The notes under the pieces are model-generated. The model was given only the letters and a program-made list of their open reading frames with translations. It was not told where the DNA came from and did not search any database. Position numbers and translations under genes: made by a program. From assembly GCF_025200715.1 (NCBI RefSeq), contig NZ_CP104143.1, forward strand, positions 4,064,501 through 4,128,500: 64,000 bases of DNA, read 5' to 3'. This DNA is from Rhizobium sullae. Its GTDB lineage: Bacteria > Pseudomonadota > Alphaproteobacteria > Rhizobiales > Rhizobiaceae. This document shows positions 37,070 through 45,375 of this stretch, in pieces. Each line of letters opens with the position of its first letter. Positions within the stretch are counted from its first letter, which is position 1.

Positions 37070-38653
37070 ATGGCCGAAAGCCTCGCCGAGGCGGTTTCCC
37101 GCCGCCGCACATTCGCTATTATCGCACACCCCGATGCGGGCAAAACCACGCTCACCGAAAAGCTGCTGCTTTTCGGCGGCGCAATCCAGCTCGCCGGTGA
37201 GGTCAAGGCGAAGAAGGACCGCATCCAGACCCGGTCGGATTGGATGAAGATCGAGCGCGAGCGCGGCATCTCGGTGGTCACCTCCGTCATGACCTTCGAA
37301 TATGGCGACAACGTCTTCAACATCCTCGACACGCCCGGCCACGAAGACTTCGCGGACGACACCTATCGCACGCTGACGGCGGTGGACGCGGCCGTCATGG
37401 TCATCGACGCCGCCAAAGGCATTGAGCCGCGCACGCTGAAGCTCTTCGAAGTCTGCCGTATGCGCGACATCCCGATCATCACCTTCATCAATAAGATGGA
37501 TCGCGAAAGCCGCGATCCTTTCGAGATCCTAGATGAGGTGGAGGAGAAACTGGCGTTGGATACCGCGCCGATCACCTGGCCCATCGGCCGCTCCAAAACG
37601 TTCTGCGGCTCATATCATCTGGCGACCAACACTGTGCGCGGTTCAGACACGGAAGTGGAAGCAACGCCGGTCAACGGTCCGCGGAACGTCGCTGATCGGT
37701 TGCCGGAAAACGAACGCCAAGTGTTTATCGACGAAACGGAGCTCGCGATGGAGGCCTGCCGGCCGTTCGACCGCAAGGCATTCCTGGAGGGTCACATGAC
37801 GCCGGTCTTCTTCGGCTCGGCGCTTCGCAATTACGGCGTCCGCGATCTCATCAACGCGCTTGGAGACTTCGCGCCGCCGCCGCGCGACCAGGTTGCCGAT
37901 TTAAGGACGGTGCATGCGGCCGAGGACAAGATGACGGCCTTCGTCTTCAAGATCCAGGCCAACATGGACCCAAACCATCGCGACCGCATCGCCTTTGCCC
38001 GCATCTGCTCCGGCAAGCTGGAACGCGGCATGAAGGCGCGCTTGTCACGCACCGGCAAGCAGCTGGGATTAACCGCGCCGCAGTTCTTCTTCGCCTCGCA
38101 GAGGCAGCTTGCGGATACCGCCTTTGCTGGCGACGTCGTGGGCATTCCGAACCACGGCACGCTGCGCATTGGCGATACGCTGACGGAAGGCGAAGCGCTG
38201 GTGTTCCAGGGCGTACCGAACTTCTCACCGGAAATCCTTCGCCGTGTCCGTCTTGAAGATGCGATGAAGGCAAAGAAGCTCAAGGAAGCTCTGCAGCAGA
38301 TGGCAGAAGAGGGAGTCGTCCAGCTCTTTTCTCCGGAAGACGGTTCGCCGGCGATCGTTGGTGTTGTCGGCGCGCTACAGCTCGACGTGCTGAAGGAGCG
38401 CCTGCAGGCGGAATACGGCCTACCGGTTTCCTTTGAAATGTCGCGCTTTTCGGTCTGCCGCTGGATTTCGGCCGATCAGTCGGCTGAACTCGAAAAGTTC
38501 CTGACGGTCAAACGCGGCGATATCGCCCGCGATCTCGACGGCGATCCGGTGTTCTTGGCGCAGGACAGCTTCTCGCTGCGCTACGAGGCGGAGCGCTATC
38601 CAGCGATCAAGATGGTCGCGATCAAGGAATATCACATCGCCAAAGCGGCGTGA
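37070..38653 (+). CDS. prfC: Peptide chain release factor 3
   Basis: A 527-residue translational GTPase. G1 is AHPDAGKTTLTEKLL at 19-33, the switch I/G2 region RGISVVTSVMTFEY, G3 DTPGHEDF and G4 NKMDRESRDP. The later parts TFCGSYHLATN and RFSVCRWIS are specific to RF3. It recycles RF1/RF2 from the ribosome after peptide release. It stands alone, divergent from dut and convergent with the RidA-like gene. Confidence 0.95.
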   Translation: MAESLAEAVSRRRTFAIIAHPDAGKTTLTEKLLLFGGAIQLAGEVKAKKDRIQTRSDWMKIERERGISVVTSVMTFEYGDNVFNILDTPGHEDFADDTYRTLTAVDAAVMVIDAAKGIEPRTLKLFEVCRMRDIPIITFINKMDRESRDPFEILDEVEEKLALDTAPITWPIGRSKTFCGSYHLATNTVRGSDTEVEATPVNGPRNVADRLPENERQVFIDETELAMEACRPFDRKAFLEGHMTPVFFGSALRNYGVRDLINALGDFAPPPRDQVADLRTVHAAEDKMTAFVFKIQANMDPNHRDRIAFARICSGKLERGMKARLSRTGKQLGLTAPQFFFASQRQLADTAFAGDVVGIPNHGTLRIGDTLTEGEALVFQGVPNFSPEILRRVRLEDAMKAKKLKEALQQMAEEGVVQLFSPEDGSPAIVGVVGALQLDVLKERLQAEYGLPVSFEMSRFSVCRWISADQSAELEKFLTVKRGDIARDLDGDPVFLAQDSFSLRYEAERYPAIKMVAIKEYHIAKAA

Positions 38654-38660
38654 TTTCCAT

Positions 38661-39047
38661 TCACGCTGCGGCAATGATCTCGATCTCGACCAGCCAGTCG
38701 TCTTGCAGCGTTTCGACGACGATGGCTGTTGTCGGCGCCCGATGCTCTCCGAGCGCCGCCACCCGTGCATTTTGGTTTGCCTCGGTGAAGGATACGTCGC
38801 GCAGGTAGCTGGTCACTCGCACGATGTTTTTCGTGGTCATCTGAGCCTCTGCCAGAATTCGCCTGAGGTTCGACCAGATCAGGTGGAGTTGGGAGTTTAG
38901 GTCGGCGCCGGCTCTGCCAGCGGGGTCAAGGCCCATCGTTCCGCTGACGAAGACAAGACGTTCAGGCTGACGCACCTCCATGGCATGCACGTAATCGGGC
39001 GTTGCGGCATAGATGCCGTCGTGTGGATTGCGAACGATCATTTCCAT
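38661..39047 (-). CDS. RidA-family protein lacking the catalytic arginine
   Basis: A 128-residue YjgF/RidA fold protein: RLVFVSGTMGLDPAGRAGAD, then LRRILAEAQMTTKNIVRVTS and DDWLVEIEIIAA. In enamine deaminases of this family an Arg lies in a P-x-R-S-C-V segment; here the same place reads APTTAIVVETL, so the Arg is replaced. Deaminase activity is therefore doubtful and a different ligand or reaction is likely. GAGGAG-type ribosome site precedes the ATG. It is divergent from an Lrp-type regulator. Confidence 0.85.
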   Translation of the reverse strand: MEMIVRNPHDGIYAATPDYVHAMEVRQPERLVFVSGTMGLDPAGRAGADLNSQLHLIWSNLRRILAEAQMTTKNIVRVTSYLRDVSFTEANQNARVAALGEHRAPTTAIVVETLQDDWLVEIEIIAAA

Positions 39048-39060
39048 TTCTGCTCCTCTG

Positions 39061-39102
39061 GAACTTTATATGGCCTTGCCGCTATCTTGCCGAATAAAGT
39101 TC
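39061..39102. promoter_or_regulatory. Inverted repeats between the RidA-like and Lrp-type genes
   Basis: GAACTTTAT (39061-39069) is exactly mirrored by ATAAAGTTC (39094-39102). Nested on the right is GCCGAA-N5-TTCGGC (39089-39105). The pair lies in the 81-base divergent promoter region and is a fair candidate for the Lrp-type binding site. Confidence 0.45.
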
Positions 39103-39128
39103 GGCTGAAAAGCAGAGGAGACGTGTGG

Positions 39129-39656
39129 ATGGAAAATACAGAAGGCATTCGGCAAAAGCGGCGTGAGAGCGCTTCAATCGATCCGTTCGACCGAAAGATA
39201 TTAGCGGCGCTCGCCGCCGATGCGGGCCAGAGCTACGCCGCGCTTGGGGAGAAGGTGGGGCTCTCGCCGCCGTCGGTGCACGAACGGGTCAAGCGGCTGA
39301 AGCGGTCCGGCGTCATCCGGGATGTGGTCGCCCGGCTTGATGGTACAGCAGTCGGCAAGCCGTTGTTGGCCTTCGTGCATGTGGAAGCGGCTGGCTGGGG
39401 CAAGAGCGAACGGCTGATGCAGATCAGCCGGTTTCCGGAAGTGGAAGAAATGCACTCGGTCGCCGGGGATACCAGCATGATCCTCAAGGTGCGGTTGGAA
39501 AATCCGCAGGCACTGGAATTTCTACTCGGGCAGATTCATTCCGTGCCGGGCGTTCGCGGCACGCGCAGCTATGTCGCGCTCTCCACCTATCTCGACCGGC
39601 CGGTACAGGCGCAAGTGACGGCCGAGTGGCCCTCGGTGCCGTTGCCGCCGGAATAG
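39129..39656 (+). CDS. Lrp/AsnC-family transcriptional regulator
   Basis: A 175-residue regulator. The helix-turn-helix segment is SYAALGEKVGLSPPSVHERV, and the C-terminal RAM domain carries LLAFVHVEAAGWGKSERLM, VAGDTSMILKVRL and GVRGTRSYVALSTYL. GAGGAG lies eight bases before the ATG at 39129. It is divergent from the RidA-like gene and convergent, with no gap, with the dehydratase gene. Control of the RidA-like gene is inferred from the arrangement. Confidence 0.87.
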   Translation: MENTEGIRQKRRESASIDPFDRKILAALAADAGQSYAALGEKVGLSPPSVHERVKRLKRSGVIRDVVARLDGTAVGKPLLAFVHVEAAGWGKSERLMQISRFPEVEEMHSVAGDTSMILKVRLENPQALEFLLGQIHSVPGVRGTRSYVALSTYLDRPVQAQVTAEWPSVPLPPE

Positions 39657-40601
39657 TCAGTCGAACCTCACCGCTGCCGTATTGGCACCGCAGACCAACA
39701 CGCAGACGCGCTCATCCCGCGCCGGAACATATTTGCCGGAAAGCATGGCTGCGAATGCCGCAGCACCTCCCGGCTCGGCAACGACCCTTGCCCCTTCCCA
39801 CAGGGTTTTCTGGGCAGCGCGGATTTCGTCATCCGTTACCAGCACCGGCGGCTGCACGAATTGCTGCGCGAGGGGAAACATCAGTTCGCCAACCCGTTTC
39901 GGGGCGAGCGAATCTGCCGCGATGCCGCCTGCCGGAGCGTCCACCGGTTTGCCGGCCTTGAAGGCTTCGTAGAGGGTCGGCGCGCCGTCGGATTCGACGG
40001 CCACGATCTTCACCCGGCCGCGAAACCACGCGGCGATGCCGCCGATCAATCCCCCGCCGCCGACCGCGACCAGCAATGTGGTGATGTCCGGCACGTCCTC
40101 TTCGATCTCCTTGCCAAGCGTTCCCTGGCCGAGGAGCGTCTCGACCTGGTCGTAGGCATGTATGGCAAGCGCGCCGCTCGCCCGCACATGGGTCTCGCTC
40201 GCCGCTAGCGCATCGGCGTAACGCTCGCCGCCGGTCACCAGATTGGCACCGTAGGCGCGGATTTTCTCCAACTTGGCAGGCGAGGAGACGCTCGGCACGA
40301 AGATGGTGGCCGGGACGCCAAGCTGCGATGCGGCATAGGCAACGGCCGCGCCGTGGTTGCCGCCCGAGGCTGCCACGACGCCGGTTGCAGGCACCTGCCG
40401 CGTCAGGAGGTGGGAAAAGGCGCCGCGTGCCTTGAAGGAGCCGGAATGCTGCAGGCATTCGAGCTTGAGATCGACCTTGAGCGGCGCTCCGCCGAAATCC
40501 TGCATGTCAACGCGCATCACGGGTGTGCGGCGGATATAGGGCCGGATCAGCCCTTCGGTTTCGGCGATGCGTTCGAGAGAAAGGGCGGTTTCGATCGGCA
40601 T
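39657..40601 (-). CDS. Threonine/serine dehydratase-like PLP enzyme
   Basis: A 314-residue fold-type II PLP enzyme. The PLP lysine is in LQHSGSFKARGAFSHLL; the substrate loop VAASGGNHGAAVAYAA and the phosphate-binding VAVGGGGLIGGIAAW are typical of threonine dehydratases without the regulatory ACT domain. ATG at 40601 has GGGAGAG upstream; the frame is open to 40886, but that would run across the divergent ArsR gene. It likely deaminates a hydroxyamino acid. The exact substrate, including possible ectoine-type intermediates, is open. Confidence 0.82.
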   Translation of the reverse strand: MPIETALSLERIAETEGLIRPYIRRTPVMRVDMQDFGGAPLKVDLKLECLQHSGSFKARGAFSHLLTRQVPATGVVAASGGNHGAAVAYAASQLGVPATIFVPSVSSPAKLEKIRAYGANLVTGGERYADALAASETHVRASGALAIHAYDQVETLLGQGTLGKEIEEDVPDITTLLVAVGGGGLIGGIAAWFRGRVKIVAVESDGAPTLYEAFKAGKPVDAPAGGIAADSLAPKRVGELMFPLAQQFVQPPVLVTDDEIRAAQKTLWEGARVVAEPGGAAAFAAMLSGKYVPARDERVCVLVCGANTAAVRFD

Positions 40602-40625
40602 GCAGGCTCTCCCGTGGATTGACAA

Positions 40626-40647
40626 TATTTTGTTACTTGGCAAAATA
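40626..40647. promoter_or_regulatory. ArsR-type operator candidate
   Basis: TATTTTG and CAAAATA form a perfect inverted repeat with an 8-base spacer in the 51-base gap between the divergent dehydratase and ArsR-type genes. It ends 5 bases before the regulator's start, fitting autorepression. Confidence 0.5.
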
Positions 40648-40652
40648 ACGAA

Positions 40653-40955
40653 ATGCAAGATGTTGATGTTCTCAAAGCTCTGGCGAATGAAAAGCGCCTC
40701 ATTACTCTCGAATGGCTGAAGCAGCCCCGGATTCATTTCGAACCGCAGGTTGATGGCGACCTGGTCGAGGATGGCGTGTGTGCGCTGCTGATCGCCCGCA
40801 AACTCGGGATAAATGCCGCCACGCTCAGCGAACATATGCGTATCCTCGTGCAGGCGGAATTGGTGCATGCCAAGCGTATCAAGCAATGGATATTCTACCG
40901 CCGCAACGAGGAGCGCATCGCGGCGCTGAAGCAGGGGCTTTTCGCGAGCCTATGA
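40653..40955 (+). CDS. ArsR-family winged-helix regulator
   Basis: A 100-residue protein: DVLKALANEKRLITLEWLKQ is the first helix pair, then ALLIARKLGINAATLSEHMR the recognition helix and KRIKQWIFYRRNEERI the wing. No CxC metal site is present, so it probably does not sense metal. It is divergent from the dehydratase gene with a palindrome between them and likely controls both. Confidence 0.85.
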   Translation: MQDVDVLKALANEKRLITLEWLKQPRIHFEPQVDGDLVEDGVCALLIARKLGINAATLSEHMRILVQAELVHAKRIKQWIFYRRNEERIAALKQGLFASL

Positions 40956-40963
40956 CTGGGCGC

Positions 40964-41866
40964 TCAAAGCTGACCCAGCCGCTCACTCAGGAATTCGACG
41001 GTGGCGCGTACCGATGGCAGTTGGCCACGCCGGTGCGGCACGAGCACCGTTGTCGTAATTCTACCGGCTGTCCATTCGGGCAGGACACGGAGCAATTGAC
41101 CTTGCTCGATAGGCTCTCGGCAGACGGACGTCGGAAGAATGGTGATTCCCATTCCCGCCGCTGCAGCTCTCAGCAAGACGAAAGGTTCGTCGGCTGCCAT
41201 CACTGGGTGTGGTTTGACCAACGTCTCTTCCCCCGAGGTGGAGAAAAGCCGCCAGACCATGTCGGAGAGACTGGGCATGACGGCAGCATGCGCCGCGAGC
41301 TCTTCCGGCCTTTGTGGAACCCCGTGCCTGTCCGCATAGGATGGCGCGGCAACAAGAAGGAATTCGTGTTCCGCAAGTTTGCGCTGCACGAGGCTTGAAT
41401 CGGCAAGCGGCAGCTGATGGCTGCGTACTGCAATATCGAAGCCCTCTTGTATGATGTCGACAAAGCGATCGGTGACATGCAGGGAAACCTTGAGCTTCGG
41501 ATATCGGATTGCGAGTTCCGGTAGATGCTCCGCAAGCGTAAACTGCGAAGTCGGCACCGAGGCCGTGATACGCACCGTGCCACTCGGCTCACTGAGACGC
41601 GATCGAACGATGCTCTCCGCCATCTCCGCTTCGATCACGGATGCCTGGGCGTGCTCGAAGAAATCGCGTCCCAAATCTGTGAGCGAAAAGCTGCGCGAGG
41701 TGCGCTGGATCAGTCGCGCGCCCAGCTTCGCCTCCAGTTCCGCAACCCGCTTGCTCACCGTTGATTTGGGAACACCAAGCCGCCGTCCAGCGGCCGTGAA
41801 GCTGCCGCTTTCCACCGCGTGAACGAAGAGGTTGAGGTCATTGAGATTGAAGGAGCTCAATTCCAT
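40964..41866 (-). CDS. LysR-family transcriptional regulator
   Basis: A 300-residue LysR protein: NLNDLNLFVHAVESGSFTAA, then RRLGVPKSTVSKRVAELEAK as helix-turn-helix and a periplasmic-binding-like effector domain (VRITASVPTSQFTLAEHLPE). GGAAG is upstream of the ATG. It is divergent from the glutathione S-transferase gene across 105 bases and probably controls it. Confidence 0.88.
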   Translation of the reverse strand: MELSSFNLNDLNLFVHAVESGSFTAAGRRLGVPKSTVSKRVAELEAKLGARLIQRTSRSFSLTDLGRDFFEHAQASVIEAEMAESIVRSRLSEPSGTVRITASVPTSQFTLAEHLPELAIRYPKLKVSLHVTDRFVDIIQEGFDIAVRSHQLPLADSSLVQRKLAEHEFLLVAAPSYADRHGVPQRPEELAAHAAVMPSLSDMVWRLFSTSGEETLVKPHPVMAADEPFVLLRAAAAGMGITILPTSVCREPIEQGQLLRVLPEWTAGRITTTVLVPHRRGQLPSVRATVEFLSERLGQL

Positions 41867-41971
41867 CTTCCAAATTCATAGACTTTGATGTGCATTTTTG
41901 GCTTCTTTTCACTGATCGTCTACAAAACGATATTCCGATCGTGGAATCAGTTCAAACGAAAGGAATGATGA

Positions 41972-42679
41972 ATGTCTCCGATTTTGTTTTACGGCGTGCC
42001 GGAAGGTTGCTCCTTCGGCTCCATCGTCGCGCTCGAATGGTCAGGCAAACCCTATCGCCTTTGCCGTGTCGAGATGCCGAAGGTGGTATCGGGCGACGAC
42101 TACAAGCGCATCAACGCGATCGGCGAAACACCTTCGCTCATGCTTGGCGATGGCCGCGTCATCAACGAGAGCATGGCCATTCTCAACTGCATCGCCTCCG
42201 ACCATATCGGCAAGGGTCTTGGCTTTGCACAGGGCAGCGCTGAGTTCGACAGGCTGAACCAGATACTTGCCTATCTCAACACCAGCTTTTTCAACGCCTT
42301 CAGCCCCCTCTGGTATTCGATCGAACATGAGCTGGAGCCGGAGGCAAAGAAGGCACTGGTCGCCTATGGCGTTGCCAAGGTCGAGAAGGTGCATAGCGAA
42401 CTCGAGCAGCTCCTTGACGGCCGCATGTGGCTGGTTGACAAAGGACCCAGCCTTGCTGACGCTTATTTCGCCGGCATCGCCCGCTGGAACGACTTCCATA
42501 ATGTCGTGGATCGCAAGCAATTCCCGGCATTGAACAGCCTTTATGAAAGGCTGCAGGAAAATCCGGCGGTGCGCTTTGCCTTGGCGATAGAACACGAACA
42601 ACAGGTCGAAAGCAGCGGCCGCTTCCTCGGTCACGTCTCGCTGGATGAAGCGTTGGGCTACCTGAAGCAGGCAGCCTGA
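41972..42679 (+). CDS. Glutathione S-transferase family protein
   Basis: A 235-residue protein with an N-terminal thioredoxin-fold domain (ILFYGVPEGCSFGSIVALEW; NAIGETPSLMLGDGRVINES with the glutathione-contacting ES) and an all-helical C-terminal domain containing GPSLADAYFAGIARW. The usual catalytic Ser/Tyr/Cys would be in PEGCSFGS. AAAGGAATG precedes the ATG. Its divergent LysR neighbour suggests inducible detoxification or catabolism; the substrate is unknown. Confidence 0.87.
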   Translation: MSPILFYGVPEGCSFGSIVALEWSGKPYRLCRVEMPKVVSGDDYKRINAIGETPSLMLGDGRVINESMAILNCIASDHIGKGLGFAQGSAEFDRLNQILAYLNTSFFNAFSPLWYSIEHELEPEAKKALVAYGVAKVEKVHSELEQLLDGRMWLVDKGPSLADAYFAGIARWNDFHNVVDRKQFPALNSLYERLQENPAVRFALAIEHEQQVESSGRFLGHVSLDEALGYLKQAA

Positions 42680-42704
42680 TACGTTGCAAAAATGTCCGTG
42701 CGGG

Positions 42705-44219
42705 TCATTCTCCGCGCGGATATCGCTGATTCTCTTCCAGCACGTTGAGATCCATGTGGTTGCGCATATAGCGCTCGGATGCCTTCTGCAGCGGCTGGTA
42801 ATCCCAAGGATAATAGGCGCCATTGCGCAGCGCCGCATAGACGACCCAGCGGCGTGCCTGGCTTTCGCGCACCGCTGCGTCGTAGATTGTGAGATTCCAG
42901 CGTTTGCTTGCCTCTTCGGTCAATGCCGTGAGCATCGCGGCATAGGCAGGGTCGACAGCGAGGTTCTTAAGTTCGTGCGGATCGGCATCAAGGTCGAAGA
43001 GCATCGGCGGGTCTTTTTCGCAGAGCGACAGCTTATAGCGCCCGGCGCGCAGGCAGACGAGCGGCGCGATCGAGCCTTCCGCCGCATATTCCATCGGCAC
43101 AGGCCCGCGGCTGCCCGTGCCCATAGCGAGCGGCCCCAGATCCTCGCCGTCGGTCCATTTCTTGAGCGAGCTTATGTCGAGACCGGCAAGGCCCGCCAGT
43201 GTCGGCGTTACATCCAGCGTCGAAACCGGCTGATCGATTCGCGCTGCGTTCCAGCCGGGTGCGGCAATCATTAGCGGGACGCGCGCGGACCCGTCGAAAA
43301 AGCACATCTTGAACCAGAGGCCCCGTTCGCCGAGCATGTCGCCATGATCGGAGACGAAGAGGATGACGGTGTTCTCCGCCATCCGTCCGCGCTCAAGCAC
43401 GTCGAGGATTTCGCCGATTTTCTCGTCCACATAGGAGATATTGGCGAAGTAGCCCTGCCGCGCCCGGCGTATCTGCTCCGGCGTAATGTCGAAAGCCTCG
43501 TAATCGCACGCCTCGAGCAGGCGCTGCGAATGCGGGTCAAGCTCGTCGAAGGGGACTGGTCCGATCTGCGGGTCGAGCGCCGGGCAGTCTTCATAGAGGT
43601 CCCAGAATTTCTGCCGCGCAACGTAAGGGTCGTGCGGGTGTGTAAAGCTGACAGTCAGACACCACGGCCGCTCGTCCTGACGGCGTGAAAGATCGTAGAG
43701 TTTGCGGGTCGCGTGATAGGCGACCTCGTCGTCATATTCCATCTGGTTCGTGATTTCGGCGACACCGGCGCCGGTGACCGAACCGAGATTGTGATACCAC
43801 CAGTCGATCCGTTCGCCGGGTTTCGTATAGTCGGGCGTCCAGCCGAAATCGGCAGGATAGATATCGGTCGTCAGCCGTTCCTCGAAGCCGTGAAGCTGAT
43901 CCGGGCCGACGAAATGCATTTTGCCGGAAAGCGCCGTTTGATATCCGGCGGCCCGCAGGTGGTGCGCGTAAGTTGGGATGTCGGAAGCGAATTCCGCGGC
44001 GTTGTCATAGACGCGCGTCCGGCTTGGGAGTTGGCCGGACATGAAGGAAGCCCGCGCCGGCGCGCAGAGCGGGCTTGCCGTATAGGTGTTGGCGAAGCGC
44101 ACGGAGCGCTCCGCCAATGCCTTCAGATGCGGCGCATGGAGGAATTCGGCCGGTCCGTCCGGAAACAAGGTCCCGTTGAACTGATCGACCATCAAGATAA
44201 GGATATTAGGGCGCGCCAT
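42705..44219 (-). CDS. betC: Choline-sulfatase
   Basis: A 504-residue type I sulfatase. The formylglycine motif is CAPAR at 52-56 (Cys52, Arg56) within TASPLCAPARASFMSGQLPS; the metal Asp is in LILMVDQFNG and later FVSDHGDMLGERGLW. The ending MDLNVLEENQRYP with GAYYPWDYQPLQ is typical of choline-sulfatases. It frees choline and sulfate from choline-O-sulfate in the cytoplasm, giving the precursor of glycine betaine. It is divergent from its LysR-type regulator. No betA/betB is seen beside it. Confidence 0.93.
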   Translation of the reverse strand: MARPNILILMVDQFNGTLFPDGPAEFLHAPHLKALAERSVRFANTYTASPLCAPARASFMSGQLPSRTRVYDNAAEFASDIPTYAHHLRAAGYQTALSGKMHFVGPDQLHGFEERLTTDIYPADFGWTPDYTKPGERIDWWYHNLGSVTGAGVAEITNQMEYDDEVAYHATRKLYDLSRRQDERPWCLTVSFTHPHDPYVARQKFWDLYEDCPALDPQIGPVPFDELDPHSQRLLEACDYEAFDITPEQIRRARQGYFANISYVDEKIGEILDVLERGRMAENTVILFVSDHGDMLGERGLWFKMCFFDGSARVPLMIAAPGWNAARIDQPVSTLDVTPTLAGLAGLDISSLKKWTDGEDLGPLAMGTGSRGPVPMEYAAEGSIAPLVCLRAGRYKLSLCEKDPPMLFDLDADPHELKNLAVDPAYAAMLTALTEEASKRWNLTIYDAAVRESQARRWVVYAALRNGAYYPWDYQPLQKASERYMRNHMDLNVLEENQRYPRGE

Positions 44220-44454
44220 GCGTAGTCTGTCCTTGGATATTAGAGGCCGAGAGAACTTTTTACTGCGTCTGCAGCAGGCTCTCCGTCAAGCGATCACGCT
44301 GGAGATGGTGGAGAGAAGGAAGCCTGCAGCGATCCGGTTCATGCGTAAAATTCTTTTCATTGCAGTTCCTCTGTTATTCGAGCAATTTATTGAACATCAG
44401 TTTGGTTTCCTTTGTGAAGCTGGCTTTTTTCAATGGATGATCAAAGGATTTTTT

Positions 44455-45375
44455 ATGGCGGAGCGACCAATCGACCTTGGATGGGTTCGCGTATTTGCAG
44501 CGGTGGGGGAAATGGGCAGTCTCTCGTCTGCGGCCGGAATTCTCGGCCTGACCCAGCCTGCCGTCAGCTATCAGGTCCGCCGCCTCGAAGAGCAGATGGG
44601 CGTCAGCCTCCTGCAGCGGCAGCATCGCGGTGTCGAGTTGACGCCGGAGGGACGCCGGCTTTTCGACGTCGCCTCACGCACGGTCGATGATGTCGACGCG
44701 TTGGTGCGCAGCTTCCGCAGCCAGTCCGAACGCCCCGCGATCAGGCTGAGAACGGATTATGCTTTCTCGTCGCTCTGGTTGATTCCGCGTATGCATACCT
44801 TCCGCCTGCTTTATCCGGAAATGGACATCCAGATCGTCGCGACGCAGCGCATGGAGCAGGGCCCGTCGGATGGCGACATTGCCGTCGTCTTCGGAACGCG
44901 GCAGGAATTCGGCAGAAACGCAACGCTACTTCTGCCGGAAAGGGTCGTCCCGATTTGCACCCAAGGCTTTCTGGATCGGAACGGCCCCTTCTTCGATCCG
45001 TTCGAGATTGCCGGCGCGCGTCTTCTGCATCTCGATTCGCGCGCGCCGTCGCCGTGGTTCGATTGGAAGAGTTACCTCGCCGAACTCGGCATCAGCCGTG
45101 ATGCGGCCGTAGGGCAGGGCGAGCTCAGTTTCAACACCTATTCGCTCGTCGTGCAGGCGGCGATCGGTGAGCAGGGGCTGGCGATCGGCTGGATGGGTCT
45201 GGTCGATTCGCTGCTCTCGTCACGTATGCTCGTCGCGGCCGGACCGATGCTGGAGGCCAAGGACCGCGGTTACTGGCTTTTGCCGCCGAAAGCGCAGAGC
45301 GCAGAGACCGATCGGCTTGCTGCCTGGCTGATCTCTGAGGCAGGCATGGACCCGGTCAAGGCGCAAGATCTTTGA
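44455..45375 (+). CDS. LysR-family regulator of choline-sulfate utilisation
   Basis: A 306-residue LysR protein starting at the ATG at 44455 with AAAGGA upstream. The helix-turn-helix is GSLSSAAGILGLTQPAVSYQ. Its beginning IDLGWVRVFAAVGEMGS and place divergent to betC match the choline-sulfatase transcription factor group. It likely activates betC when choline-O-sulfate is present. Its last 20 bases overlap the convergent otsA gene. Confidence 0.88.
   Translation: MAERPIDLGWVRVFAAVGEMGSLSSAAGILGLTQPAVSYQVRRLEEQMGVSLLQRQHRGVELTPEGRRLFDVASRTVDDVDALVRSFRSQSERPAIRLRTDYAFSSLWLIPRMHTFRLLYPEMDIQIVATQRMEQGPSDGDIAVVFGTRQEFGRNATLLLPERVVPICTQGFLDRNGPFFDPFEIAGARLLHLDSRAPSPWFDWKSYLAELGISRDAAVGQGELSFNTYSLVVQAAIGEQGLAIGWMGLVDSLLSSRMLVAAGPMLEAKDRGYWLLPPKAQSAETDRLAAWLISEAGMDPVKAQDL

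Noticed and set aside
40602..40886. 95-residue N-terminal extension of the dehydratase gene
   Set aside because: It lies antisense to the ArsR-type gene and its promoter; a proper ribosome site precedes the ATG at 40601.
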